In this document: in pieces, positions 33,290 to 44,919 of the stretch
Layout of the letters: the number at the start of each line of letters is the position of its first letter
Numbering within the stretch: the first letter of the stretch is position 1
NCBI GenBank assembly: GCA_946902985.2
Contig: OX336389.2
Span: 791,306,979-791,370,978 of the forward strand
Direction of reading: 5' to 3'
Source of the DNA: Meconema thalassinum
Lineage: Eukaryota; Arthropoda; Insecta; Orthoptera; Tettigoniidae
DNA: 64,000 bases
Notes under the pieces: model-generated
The model's database searches: none
What the model was told of the DNA's origin: nothing
The model's input: the letters and a program-made list of their open reading frames with translations, nothing else
Translations under genes and position numbers: made by a program

Positions 33290-33670
33290 TATTATGGGCT
33301 TTGCGATATTGTGGTCATGTAGCACCGTGTACTTGGATGCGTGTGTCAAATTTGTCTCTTAATCTGTGTTATTGTGATGACTGTATTTGTAATTCAGATG
33401 ATGATTGGGAAGGAGGCTGCCGTGGCCTTAATTAACATATCATCCCTGCATTCGCCTGGAGTAGAAGTGAGAAACCACGGAAAGCCACTTCCAGGATGGC
33501 TGAGGTGGAAATCAAACCCGCCCCTTCTCAGATTTGCCTCAAGAAGCTGAGTGTACCCCGTTCCAGCCCTCAGACCACACTCAAATTTCTTTGTAGAGAC
33601 GAGAAATGAACCCGAGTCTCCGTGGTGACAGGCAAGAGTACTAGCCACTAACATCGCGAACCACAGTGCG
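33290..33670 (-). mobile_element. tRNA-derived SINE family A
   Basis: On the minus strand the head has an A-box-like TTAGTGGCTAGTACTC and a B box CGGGTTCATTTCTCG. Next come the CTGAGGGCTGGAACGGGG and TACACTCAGC block, a second GGGTTTGATTTC box, the CCGTGGTTTCTCACTTC block and the 3' end ending near 33,290. It is moderately diverged. Confidence 0.85.
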
Positions 33671-34979
33671 GACAATGTACTAAATATTATAAAATGTGTT
33701 CCCGATAGCAATGTGAAGCTAATATTGACTGCATATTAAACTGACCAATGCTTGGGCCAGTGCAGACATACATCCAAAGATGAAATAGGCTTTAAACTTT
33801 TATTCACCGTAACAGTAGTCTACTTGTATGGTTGATGTAAAAACACAGTAACCCGTTCAAAACATTGGTTTCTTTTCCTCTTAGAGGTTTCACAATCACA
33901 ATCCTTGATAAACAGTTTTCCACCAAGTGTGGTGAGTAGAGGCAATGAAACTTGACGACCTAATAGCTCATTACACTGATGGAAGAAGCAGTCGGGTAGC
34001 AGTCGCGTTTTCTATTGCTCAATTAGATGCACTGAAGTTGATAGCTACAGCCAATGAATCGCTACCGGTCTTCAGAAATACCAGAGAGTTCTTCCCCCAT
34101 CGCGGGGAAATGTAGGTATTATCCTCATGTCGGAAATTGTCACTCACCACGTAGCTTCCAGATACTATAGTTTGTATTAAGAAAGAAGAAGGCTGACAGC
34201 TGCCAAATCCAGCACGCGCAGAAATGCCGCGAAGCCAATGTGACAGGTTACATCAACATCTGTTGCTGTATGTATCTGAAACGAGAGCCGCAAAACCAAT
34301 TGTATGCAGTTTTCGCTCTTAGGCTTACTTACAGGACTTTATGTCCTGCGAAAAAGTAAGCAAATACCCTTCGATAGGTATACAAATTTATACTGTTGAC
34401 AGTAACTAGTCACAGCACACATGGACACTGCATCAGGCTCGGTGCTCGCCATTGCCCGTGAGTACATTGCTACACGCTCCTTGTTGCCATGGAAACCGTT
34501 ACCTAGCTCACCTCCTCTGCACACCACACCTCGCGAGCAGGTGACAGCTGTCAGTGGTCTTCTTTCATAATACAGGCCACAGAATGGAAAGGGCACTATG
34601 AGGTCGGTTAATTTAGTTAAGTGGTCCTCCAAAACTGACGGGTGAAGGGAACAGGTTCGTTGGCAATTCCTTTACAGATGTTTGCTAATTACTGCTTCAT
34701 TAGCAAACCTGAATGTTGAGCTCAGAAATATTATATTCCAATGTTACCTGACTACAGTTAGTCTACTTGTATTTATTATTTTATTTTGTACAAACAACAT
34801 AGTCATTCACTGTTTATTAAGTTGGTCCTGAGCATATCTCTAATTAACTTATATGCCACTGTAAAAGAAAATGTACAACTAACTTAATCAATGACTCAGA
34901 GAGTTTTCCAGTTTAACTAGATTTGTAATCCAAATGTTGGTTATTCATTTTATTGTAATTATTAAATAGGCCTACACTA
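33671..34979. other. Spacer, no gene seen
   Basis: No domain or repeat family was recognised. A small palindrome (AGGAC-TTTAT-GTCCT) sits at about 34,334. Confidence 0.5.
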
Positions 34980-36357
34980 CTGTTTGTAGAAAGTGATACA
35001 CCCAGAAGAAATGGTCGGGGACACTCCCAGAACAGGGGTCGTGTAGGCTGCGGTACCATACTAAGTGATTGAAATCGCAGAGAGATGGCGTGCACATTGG
35101 CCATCAGTACCCTCTGTTGTGGGACCGGACAGGTCAGTGTTCCCCACAGCTCTGTCGGCCTGGGGCCGTCATACCAAGTGTAAACGTGTAAACAAGTGCA
35201 AAGATGCCTCGCCGACATACACGGTGGACTATCTGCATGTGAGTGCGGTTGAACGGGGCAGAATGCTTGGGCTCCGGGAGGCGGGTCTCTCGTTCCAGGA
35301 CATTGCGGCTCGTACAGGGCACGCTGCTTCAACAGCAAGGCGTATGTGGATCCAGTGGAGAGAGGAGGGCCGTACACAGCGATGCCAGGGTACAGGATGA
35401 CGCAATGTGATCACAGCGCGAGACGACCGCCATCTTCTCCGCATGGCCGTATCGGACAGAACAGCGTGGTCCTCGGTGTTGGCTCGACGTTGGAGCACTG
35501 CAACGGGGATGGACATATCTAGGTCGACGGTGCGGCGCCGTCTTTTGAGGGCTGGATTGGTAGCACGCATGCCACTGCGTCGGCTTCCATTGACTGGGAA
35601 CCACCGACGCCTCTGACTACAATGGGCACGTGCACTGGAAGGCTGAGTGGCTAAATGTAGTGTTTTCGGACGAGTCCCGCTTCAACCTGTCCTACAGTGA
35701 TGGCCGCATACGCTTTCGACGCCACCGTGGAGAACGCAATCAGGCAGACTGTATTGTTGAGCGGCATAGCGGACAAACTCCAGGTGTAATGGTCTGGGGC
35801 TCAATTGCCTAAAACATGCGACTGCGCCTCGTACGTCTTGCGGGAAATCATAACAGTGACCGCTACATCAGGAAAGTTTTACAGTCCGCAGCACTGCCCC
35901 TCTTGCAGGCCGTTCAGCAGGCCATATTTCAGCAGGACAATGCCCGCCCGCATGTGGCGAGGAATGTGCAAGCCTTCTTCGCAGAACGACGGATACCTCT
36001 GATTCCCTGGTCTGCCCGTTCGCCTGACTAGTCGCCCATCGAAAATGTCTGGGATATGGTCGGTCGGCAACTTGTTCGTTCAGGTCCACCTGCCGCCACT
36101 GTTGATGCTTTGTGGACGCGCCTACAAACCGCGCGGGACGGTGTTCCCCAGAAGCCTATTCTAGCGCTGTATGATTCCATGCCACGACGTCTAGTGGCTC
36201 TGAGTGCAGCACGTGGTGGCGCGACGTCGTACTGAAGATCGACCGTCAACGTGCATGTACCGGACTGTCCTTCTAATCAGTAATGTATTGTCACGTCCCT
36301 AATCGGTGGTATAAAGTGCAATGTGCTTGTTCTTGGTGTTTCACTTTCTACAAACAC
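34980..36357 (+). mobile_element. Tc1/mariner-superfamily transposon, decayed
   Basis: Inverted ends of about 28 bp: left CTGTTTGTAGAAAGTGATAC, right the complement of GTGTTTGTAGAAAGTGAAAC. TA flanks them at 34,978-34,979 and 36,358-36,359. It is a different family from the element at 14.6 kb. The interior is GC-richer than its surroundings, and the gene inside is broken. Confidence 0.85.
35204..36235 (+). pseudogene. Tc1-family transposase, inactivated
   Basis: The gene starts MPRRHTRWTICM (ATG 35,204), changes frame near 35,240 and continues VSAVERGRMLGLREAGLSF, then frame 1 up to about 35,630 and frame 2 after a further shift. DDE motifs remain: FSDESRF near 35,650, FQQDNARPHVA near 35,930 and SPD*SPIENVWD near 36,025. 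Stop codons interrupt it at 35,398-35,400 (TGA), 35,614-35,616 (TGA), about 35,811 (TAA) and near 36,029 (TAG). Both TGA stops sit where Arg CGA is expected, consistent with CpG decay. Two frameshifts and four stops rule out function. Confidence 0.9.
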
Positions 36358-36359
36358 TA

Positions 36360-37240
36360 CCGTACTACCACTACAACTACTTCTTCTACGGGTTTAAGGT
36401 CCTTAACAAATGGAGTGATTTTTAGAGACGCTGAAAATTTGCATTAAAAGGGGATATCAAGATGCGGGTAAATCTACTGACACGGGTCTATCAAACTTAA
36501 ATAACTGAAATCCCAAGCGACTTTGGTAGAATTCAATCTCTCATAAATCGACTGCTATATCTATATACAGCATATACTAAACAGAACATTTGTCAGTTCC
36601 TAGTTAATTTAATTATCTGGAGTAGTCTGGGTGGTTTACGCATTTCACAATATTTAATGAACAACGGGAAGGATTTTTTTTTTTTTTTTGCTGTTTACAC
36701 GGTTTTAATAAGAGAACTGCTGTGAGATTTGTAGTGAAAACAGGTATATGTATTAGGGTGTACCTTAAAAGAGCAACATTTTTTTTTCATTTATTGAAAC
36801 GCATACCCTGTTATTGTGTTTATTAGTCTATTAGTTACCCAAGTACTAAATTTCAACTTCCTACATTAATTTTAAACCGTGCCGACGGGGCCTAAAATTT
36901 TAGAAAAAAAGCTGCTTAAAGAGTCTCTTAAATGTAGTTGTAGATGATCACACAAAACAATTATTTTAGAGAAATATAAACGAAAACAGAAATTTATATA
37001 ATGCTCTTCTTGTAAGTAACAAAAAAGATACTATTTTTCTAGTTATTCATGTGGATATTTCCTCTTCAAAGTTCCTTTTTTACAGTCTGGGTTAATTTTT
37101 CTATGTTCTTGCACACTCTGTAATAAGAACTGCTTCTGTATTCATCACAAAAGTGATTCAAAACTGATATATAGGCAACGGTAGGCTACATGGACTATGT
37201 TAAAAGTATCAATCATTAATGAGGGGGTTATAGGTAGCCC
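36360..37240. other. A+T-rich spacer, no gene seen
   Basis: Contains a T16 tract at about 36,675. No domain, RNA gene or repeat end was recognised. Confidence 0.5.
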
Positions 37241-37252
37241 CTTCATAAATAA

Positions 37253-37485
37253 TAATACTGGCTGCGTGGCACAACCGTTATGTTCTCGCATCCTGAGTCC
37301 AATATTGCGGGATCAAATCCTAGTGCAATCAGTTGGCATTTGAGGGTGCAGGAATGTGAGGGAACTATGTCAGTATATTTACTAGCACGTTAAAGATACT
37401 CCTCGGGGCAGAATTCCGGCACCCTGGTGTCTCTAAAAGCCGCAGTATTTAAAAAAGGGATCTTAAACCAGTAACTTTATTCTTA
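37253..37485 (+). mobile_element. tRNA-derived SINE family C, copy 1
   Basis: The head CTGGCTGCGTGGCACAACCG and a B-box-like GGGATCAAATCCTAG are followed by GCACGTTAAAGATACTCCTC, GGCACCCTGGTGTCTCTAAA and an A/T-rich end. A 12-bp perfect duplication CTTCATAAATAA flanks it (37,241-37,252 and 37,486-37,497). It is the same family as 59,813. Confidence 0.9.
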
Positions 37486-37497
37486 CTTCATAAATAA

Positions 37498-38310
37498 CGG
37501 TACTTTGTCGTGAAAGAATCGTATAAAGCTGAGATTGGGCAAGGAATGCGAGAAACATAACTTGATAATCGAATGGACCCCACAAATCACGTGTTAAAGG
37601 CGTACAAGGCACTATTCTAAGGATATTTTACATCACATTGCCATCGGTCTGTGAAGAAGGTAATCAAATATCTGGCCACAACCATGGGAACATACAGAAC
37701 TTTCCAATCGACATTTGTTTCTCTCACGTACAAATTCGGTTATTTTATTACATAAAATGTGTTGCTACAGATACATTTCCACAAACAGGAACTTCACAGG
37801 GTATGAGGATCCAGCTCAGCCGCGTGAAGCCTGGTATGACTCCTAGATATAATAAATGTGCCTTGACCACTTTCCAAATTAGTTCCTAAAAACTGTTGTT
37901 GGGAGAACGAAAACTGCGTAATAACAATAATAATAATAATAATAATACGAGCCTTACAGTAGTCGCATATGATGTGTAACATCTGACATAAAAGAAACCT
38001 CACGTGAAATTGTTGATACACCGGTATTTTATACTGTTATTGGCACAAATATTAATCTATTGTAAAAGGGAGTGTTTTACAGATATTGTAGTTTATAATA
38101 CGGAACTCATTTTATTAGATGATTTGTAGCTTCCACCAGCACTAGCCTAAATAAAGAATACGATATGGATCAACTAGATTACCGGTAATAGACGCGACAC
38201 CGCTCATAACCTTAAATTCCTTATAAACAGGTCCTCTTCATTCACAGACCAACACGTAATTTCATATGGATTCTGTTAAAATGAGTCATATTGATATGAT
38301 AAATATCGTT
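37498..38310. other. Spacer, no gene seen
   Basis: A short (AAT)n stretch lies at about 37,921-37,947. Nothing else was recognised. Confidence 0.5.
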
Positions 38311-38319
38311 GAAAACGAT

Positions 38320-38425
38320 AATCTGGTAGCAAAAATATCTACCCCGTCCGGGATTCAAACCCAAGATCTCTAGATTCACAGTCAGAGGCACTAACATCAC
38401 GGCTATTCCGACTACGCAAAGGTTT
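38320..38425 (-). mobile_element. tRNA-like SINE head fragment
   Basis: The minus strand reads an A-box-like TTAGTGCCTCTGACTG and a B box GGGTTTGAATCCCGG at tRNA-like spacing. No body of a known family follows. Confidence 0.55.
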
Positions 38426-38930
38426 TGCACAAGATGGTCACGTATTTCCACGTTCCAATAATACTGCATGACGGAATTAAGTCTCATTTATATTTTGCTT
38501 GTTTCGATAATGTTCCTGCGTGAAATTAAGTTTAAAATGCCTTATGAATAGGCCCTCTTGTGAGTAAAGAGAATGTATCAGTAATAGTTCACGAAGGCTT
38601 GCTCAATCCTCGTATAACCACAACGATTATATTATATTGATGACTGCATTACTGTTATGTGGGTTAATATTTGAATAGCCATTGTGCAGAAACATAATAC
38701 CGGCAATGCCGACTACTTACAATGTTTGATATTAAGGCATTTTACCATTTAAATACTGATACGAAGACTTCGAACATGTACCATGTCATTTGTTTCAATC
38801 ACTTGACACCAGAGTTCACCTGAGCGTTTTCCGTTCAGTATGTCATATACATTTCACATGGCCGAGAGTACGTCATGGTATCAATTTCAGACACCGCGTG
38901 CTCATTGTTTCTCGTACCACTGCCAGCTGG

Positions 38931-39131
38931 GTCTTATCACTGTCCGCTGGATCGATCGATCGAGTGGGCAGTGCATACTTCCGTTTTCCACCACTACCAG
39001 CTAGTACACTTCCGTTCGATCGATCGAGCGGGCAGTGCATAATTCCGTTTTCCACCACTGCCAGCTAGTACACTTCCGTTCGATCGATCGAGCGGGCAGT
39101 GCATACTTCCGTTCGATCCATCACTGCCAGC
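38931..39131. repeat. 64-bp minisatellite rich in CGATCGATCG
   Basis: Three units with a period of 64 bp (GGGCAGTGCATA at 38,966, 39,030 and 39,094). Each carries a (GATC)n-like CGATCGATCGAGCG and ends TTCCACCACTGCCAGCT. The last units are nearly identical. Confidence 0.9.
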
Positions 39132-39354
39132 TCGATCGTTCCGATCCACTTCCATCCCCAAATTTCAAAATTACTCCCACAAAACTATCCAGCAACCGCG
39201 CGGAAAGATGTTATACATCAATAATTTGAGGTAGCACTGTACGAGCTGAGGTAGGAGATACTGAAGATTCCTTTGTGTTTATTCGTATGGCAAATTTACA
39301 TTGACACCGGGTTCTACAGCCTAAGCCAACACTTCACAAAGCTTCCTTCGGGGT

Positions 39355-39535
39355 GGACAGCTGTGGTGCAGTCAATGACTGGAATGTTGTAGACTTGGGG
39401 TCGAGTCCCAATTAGGGTCCCCGTTTTAACCCTCAAGAGAGGAATCAACTGGTGTGGTTTTAGGGTACCCTGGTCCGGAAGGTCCCGGGTTCAATTTCCG
39501 AATTTACCAATCAATTCTGCTCAGGGAGGCAAAAC
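39355..39535 (+). mobile_element. SINE-like fragment
   Basis: It contains two B-box-like words (GGTCGAGTCCCAATT near 39,402 and GGGTTCAATTTCCG near 39,487) and a CAGGGAGGCAAAACAAGAAG segment similar to the family A middle. It is diverged and chimeric. Confidence 0.45.
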
Positions 39536-39758
39536 AAGAAGAAGAGTCTCTGTTCCCTCGCTAGCCATCCTAGAAGTGGTGTTTCTGCACAAAATAGATC
39601 AGTTGACATCAAATATATATTTAGTTATTAGAAAGTCATTTTTGTTGTCTACTCCAGGCAAATGCTTTAGGCCACTGCTGTCTCCTTCCATATTTGACAC
39701 ACAGTTACAAAATAGTAAATCCATCATAATGCCACAGCTTATCAGACAGATTCCACAA

Positions 39759-40466
39759 TGATGATTGTTGTTGTTTCAAGGGGCCAAACATCTGGGTTAT
39801 CGGCCCCGAATGGTTTGGGTGGTAGTGTAATGAAACTACAAATAAAACTAACTACTGACTTACATACTTAAAGAGGAAATGGAAAACAAAAGGCAAATAT
39901 GGCAAATAATGGACTGTAGGAAAAGAAATGCCCTCAACCCTCGAAGAGTGAGGATTGAGGGACTTGGAAGAAAGGAGAGCCATGAAAGGCAGATAGGAAA
40001 GGGTAAGAGGTGAGGGTCCACCCCAGAGATCATGGCTAAAGGGGGAATAATCGGGCCAAGCTCAAAAAGCCCTCATGGTCACCAACTCCCAAACACACCA
40101 GCCGTGAGCCCTTGAGCGTGTAGCACTATCCAGGGTGCACCATTAGTGGTGGGGCAACAAACACAATGCCTCCCTAAGGGCCGTGAGTAGAAGGCAGGAG
40201 ATATGAAGCGAACGGAAGAGATCTGACCCCTCGAAGAATGAGGGTTCAGGAGAGATGAATCAAGGGTCAATTAAAGCGGCAAATTGAAATGCACCCTAGG
40301 CCTCGGATACTTTACTACCGTTTGGTTCTGAAGAGAACAATAGTTGATCAAGGAAGGTCGACAGGAAAGAAGACAGACAGGAACCCGGCACAAGTTAGTA
40401 GAAGCAATGCCGACCTCAGCTTGGATCTCGTGGTCAGCAACCGCCGATGTCCCACTACTGGGAGAG
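39759..40466 (-). repeat. 0.72-kb dispersed repeat, copy A
   Basis: Collinear with 42,704-43,440. On the minus strand it ends in the shared hairpin motif (GGGGCCGAT...GGCCCCTTGAAACAAC) and an ATC-type tail. Both copies contain minus-strand ORF pieces with matching translation (PHSSRGQ, GAPWIVLH, QGLTAG), which is either an old coding remnant or chance conservation between copies. I do not recognise the protein. Confidence 0.8.
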
Positions 40467-40539
40467 ATTCTACAAAATACACACCTAAATGCACGTGGAT
40501 GAATGGTCTATGATGTCGCCTACCCTAAGTTATCTACCA

Positions 40540-41866
40540 CAAAATTGATACGCAGATCTTGGACTTAATTTTATCCAGTCTCTGCGAGTCGTCTTGAGGA
40601 CAAACTGAACTTGCTGTGTTTCAACAAATTTAGTTACTTGAGTAACGTCACGAGTCCCCATTACATTCGTTCTCTGATTTGAGACGTGTCAATAGAATAA
40701 AAATTAACTTTGTTCCTGTTGCTTCATTTTATAGTTAGGAACAACGTGTCTGTCTGACATTGTGTGATGTTCTGCAAGTACGAAGCAAGGTCCATTTTGA
40801 TAATCAAACTGAAGTGTTTCACTCTTACATACCCTGATGCCCGCGAGGAAAGTCATTCATACCCTGTGCAGAAACGTTTGCCATCGATGACCTGCATGAG
40901 GTGGTAGTCACAAAACACAAATTAGGGAACGTACGGAGAATGATTCAATTGCTCCCAACCAAGGTAAGTGATTTAAGCTTGCGTTTGACGAGTGGTGTGA
41001 GACCTCGTATTGTAATGAGTAGAGACCAGATTCTTAGGTCTTTACCTATTTTTTCCTTACTTCTAAATATAAAAATACTTTAACAATTTTGCGAAACACA
41101 CTCAAAATAGCCATATTCATGAATTCTGTAGTACCTAAATTACCCTAAATGATATGCGACTACCTAATGTTACCTAATAAATTGTAGTTTTATTCCATTT
41201 ATATTTGAATTTTTAGTCTATATTTTTTAAAGTAAACCCCTAGACAATTTTTATTCCTAGCTCTAGTTGATTGAGAAAAAACCTACCTGCCAGAAAATTC
41301 AAATTCTTACCGCACTTTTCAGCCTATGTCTTTTTGATTGGTTATTTACTGTCAGGAAAGTGGTGATAAATCTCTTATTGCTTCCGAAGTTCCCTATATC
41401 ATAAATAAAAAAGCTTTTTAAACGAGCTAGAGTGGGACAATCACCTCAGACATCATTGGTTTTATTTACTTTGAATAATTAACATATTTAAAGAAAACAA
41501 GCATTGCCTAAAAGTGTGAAATTCTCGGTGATAATGTGATAAAAGTCGTGTCATTATTTAAAATATTTACACTCTCGTTGCAATCAGATTTTCTACTAAC
41601 ATTAAGGCAATAATTTTAAGCTTTGTGCAGTATATCGACTTTTGCCACTCTTCGAAAATACAAATCTATTTAAAAACCTATTCTACATATTGAAATCCTA
41701 AAAACGCCTATATAACGTTTTTGAAAACCTAAAATGTCAATTTTAAAATGCTAAAAATCAGATCCCTAGTAATGAGTAGACTGAGGTTAAAACCTATTCT
41801 TTTCCTGAATTCCTAGCTGCAGATAAAATTGTATTTATGTTCGATCCTCACTATTATGTGTCAGAA
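40540..41866. other. A+T-rich spacer, no gene seen
   Basis: No domain or repeat boundary was recognised. Confidence 0.5.
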
Positions 41867-41919
41867 AACTGTATCATAATGATGGTCATTATAACACTGT
41901 TTTCCATTATGATACAGTT
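41867..41919. repeat. 16-bp inverted repeat hairpin
   Basis: AAACTGTATCATAATG and its exact complement, CATTATGATACAGTTT, lie about 21 bp apart. A related GTATCATAATG word occurs near 16,997, so this could be part of a small foldback repeat. Confidence 0.7.
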
Positions 41920-42317
41920 TCTCCAGCCAATCAGAGCTCGTTCATTGACCAATTAGGTAACGATACCTTCGCGCATGCGCTCAAAATCCAACATGTCGGA
42001 CATAAACACAACATCGAACTATAATAAATTACCGACATGGAATACGCACCGTCCATATGTTCGCGTAAATAAACTGGCGAATATGAGACAAGAAATAGCA
42101 CTGTACCTTAGAATCACCAACACTAATTTCTACACAGCGCATTTTCTTGAAACGGCTCCGGTGACAATATTACTGAGGGGCGGCAGATGTAAACATATGG
42201 CCTGCATATGGCATTGCAAGCACACAGAGCGCATGCGTCGGTCGGCCAGAGAGCTTGGAACATGGAGATATGCTACCTAGCGCACCACCCGATCACAAAA
42301 TTCTAGATACTGAACAG

Positions 42318-42515
42318 ATATTTATGAATATTTATGTTAAAACATGTAATAAAGTTATAATTATCGTCGAACATAAACAGTCGTATGCAACTCGCCTATA
42401 ATGGTAATTAAGACACTCGTATGGAAATTATAAAACTCGCTAAAGCTCGTTTTATTAACATACTCGTGTCTTAATTATAGCCATTATAGGCTCGTTGCAT
42501 AATGTACTATTATGC
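42318..42515 (+). mobile_element. Palindromic MITE-like repeat, copy 2 (uninterrupted)
   Basis: The hairpin at 42,385-42,500 has arms of about 50 bp (ATGCAACTCGCCTATAATGG against its reverse complement). The flank runs through TTATAATTATCGTCGAACAT to TATGAATATTTATGTT. In reverse it matches the copy at 14,408-14,583 plus 16,050-16,055 and preserves the site that is split there by the Tc1-like element. Confidence 0.8.
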
Positions 42516-42703
42516 CTATCGTGGCTCATTATACCATCAATTGTCAATTTTGTAGCATCTAAACCAGCCTATATCGACATTAGCACTTGTTGTGCCTAAT
42601 TTGCCTTTAAAATAATAGAAAAGTACTTATTTCGTTCAATAAAGCAGATTTATTTAAAACTTGACTATGTGTTTTCAGATGATTAGAATTGCTTCAACAA
42701 CCT

Positions 42704-43440
42704 ATGATGATGATGATGATGATGATGGTTGCTGTTGTAAAGGGCTTAACATCTCGGTTAACGGCCCCTAATGGTTTGGGTGATAGTGAAACATGAGAAT
42801 GTAATGTAAACTATAACGAAAACTAACTACACACTTAGGCTACATACTAGAAGAAGAAATGGAAAACAAAAGTCGAAGTAGGCAAATAAAGGACAGGAGG
42901 AACAGAAATACCCTAAACCCTCGAAGAATGAGGATTGAGGGACTTGAAAGTATGGAGGGCCATGAAAGGCTGATAAGAAAGGGAAAAAGGAGACGTCCAC
43001 CCCAGAGGCCATGGAAAAAGGGGTAAAAGCGGACCCAGCTCAGGAATCCATTGGGGTCGCCAACTCCCGAACTCACCAGCCGTGAGCCCTTGAGGGTGTA
43101 GCACTATCCATGGTGCACCGTAAATGGTGGGGCTACAAACACCCTGCCTCATTAAGGGCCTTGGGCAGAAGGCAGGATGCATGAAGAGAATAGAAGAGGT
43201 CTGACCCCTCGAAGAATGAGGCATCAGAAAAGATGATACAAGGACCTATTAAGGCGGGAAAGTGAAAGACTCCCTAGTCCTCGGATACTCTATTACCGTC
43301 GGGGTCGGAAAAGAGCAAGAGTTGACCAAAGATGCTCGATAGGAAGGATGACAGAGAGGAGCCCGGCACAAGTGGAAGTAATACCGAACTCAGCTGGGGC
43401 CCCGTGGTCGCCAACCCACGTCTCACTAGTCGTGAGCCCA
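42704..43440 (-). repeat. 0.72-kb dispersed repeat, copy B
   Basis: Pair of copy A at 39,759, with the same order of segments. The plus-strand start is a (GAT)n tail (42,704-42,727) followed by the hairpin motif AAAGGGCTTAAC...GGCCCC. A SINE begins about 20 bp after its other end. Confidence 0.8.
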
Positions 43441-43461
43441 TGGAGGAGCATGAACAATCTT

Positions 43462-43847
43462 CAGCCTCGTTGCGTAGTGGCTAGCATTCTTGGCTGTCAC
43501 CGTGGAGGCCCGGGTTCAATTCTCGGCTCTGCCAATTCTGGTCTGAGGGCTGGAACGGTATACACTCAGCCACACGAGGCAAAACTGATAAGAGTCGGGT
43601 TCGATTCTCACCTCAGTCATCCTGGAAGTTGTTTTCCGTGGTTTCGCACTTCTACTCCAGGTGAATGCCGGGATGGTTTCTAACAAAAGACCACGGCCAC
43701 TTCCTTCCTAATCCTCATCTCAAACATTACAATAATGCAGCCATCACAATAACAAGGTTATTGAACCAACTCCACTCACATTCAAGTGGACGGGGCTACA
43801 TGGCCACGATGTCGCAAAGCCCCTTATTGAATCAACAACAAAAACAG
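43462..43847 (+). mobile_element. tRNA-derived SINE family A, well preserved
   Basis: Head with A box GTAGTGGCTAGCATTC and B box CGGGTTCAATTCTCGG, then CTGAGGGCTGGAACGG, TACACTCAGCC and a second box GTCGGGTTCGATTCTC. These are followed by TTTCCGTGGTTTCGCACTTC, CCAGGTGAATGCCGGGATGG, the CACGGCCACTTCCTTCC block and a 3' end of CCCTTATTGAATCAACAACA. This is the best reference copy of the family in the window. Confidence 0.9.
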
Positions 43848-44091
43848 AGCTTCAACAATCGACAGTGGGAAAACTGAAGGCCATACTTTGTAAGAATATA
43901 GAAAATCTGACAAGCTTAGCTCATGGATATTCGTGGAAATATGATCTTGAGATGTCCTTACGTGCACAGCAGTCTCAATGCATAATGTTGTGCAACTTGT
44001 AAGCATTGCCATTTTCTTGTTGTACTGTATTTGGATATGAATAGTCTAATGATCAATTATAATATATAGTGAATTTCGTAGAAGACTCTCG
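43848..44091. other. Spacer, no gene seen
   Basis: Nothing recognised. Confidence 0.4.
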
Positions 44092-44360
44092 CATGTGTAT
44101 AAACTACCCGCCCGGCTTTATTGGTATGCGGGAACGTCACGACTCAGTTCTGGCAGGGGCTATCATCCTGTTTATTTAAAGAAATGCACTGATGTATGAA
44201 ATCCGAGTGCAATTCGTCATTGCTGCAGGTAATTTTCTTCCTTTCGAATGCTCATTTTATTCGAATAGTTACTTGTGACGCCCCATGTGCATATACCATC
44301 CGCTCGGCTTTAATGTTATGCGCGCTCGACTCGACACAGTTTTGGCAGGGGCTACCGTTC
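44092..44360 (+). repeat. Direct duplication spaced 194 bp
   Basis: A segment of about 72 bp (CGGCTTTA...TATGCG...CAGTT-TGGCAGGGGCTA) occurs at about 44,092-44,163 and again, diverged, at about 44,286-44,360. It may be the remnant of a tandem array or the ends of a small element. Confidence 0.75.
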
Positions 44361-44595
44361 ATGTATATTCGTTATTTGCATGTGGACATGTTTCTGTAGC
44401 AACACACTTTGAGTAATAAAACAACCGAATTAATTTGAACGTAACAAATAAGTATATTTCCGTTGACATTTCAAGAAATGCATGATTTTTCGTTCACTAT
44501 TGAGACGATTTGGAATATATATGTTCAAACCGTACCTTTTAACTCCCTCTGGTTTAAGAGCATGAGTGTTAGGAAGGATTCACCTTCGAGTTATA

Positions 44596-44919
44596 CCAGG
44601 TGAATCAGCTGCCCCTTAAAATGTTGTTTTATGCTGCCCAACTAGCGTTGTTACCAGAAAGGTCGATATTTCTCTGGGTGCATCCAATATGGTGCAATCA
44701 TATCCTTCAAACCATACTGAACACTCTTACTTTTCCCTCGATGTGACTACAGAAATACGAGGGAGAAAATAATAGTGTTCAGTATCGTTTGTGGGGTATG
44801 CTTGTAGTGCATTAGTACCATACGAGATGCAGGCAGAGAAATATCGACCTTCCTGACAACTCGCGTTAGTTGGGCTGCATAAAACAATATTATTAGGGAC
44901 AGCTGATTCACGTAGTATA
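44596..44919. mobile_element. Fully palindromic MITE
   Basis: The two halves are reverse complements over ~160 bp each, with ends GTGAATCAGCTG-CCC. Inner landmarks such as GTTTTATGC-GCCCAACTA, GGTCGATATTTCTCTG and the centre TTTTCCCTCG/CGAGGGA are all mirrored. TATAC lies next to both ends, compatible with a TA target. No ORF. Confidence 0.9.

Noticed and set aside
38931..39131. CRISPR-like array
   Set aside because: The 64-bp units are repeated over their whole length with no unique spacers, so it is a minisatellite.
41975..42280. 101-codon ORF near the second MITE copy
   Set aside because: No recognised domain and no second line of support; it sits in repeat-rich DNA.
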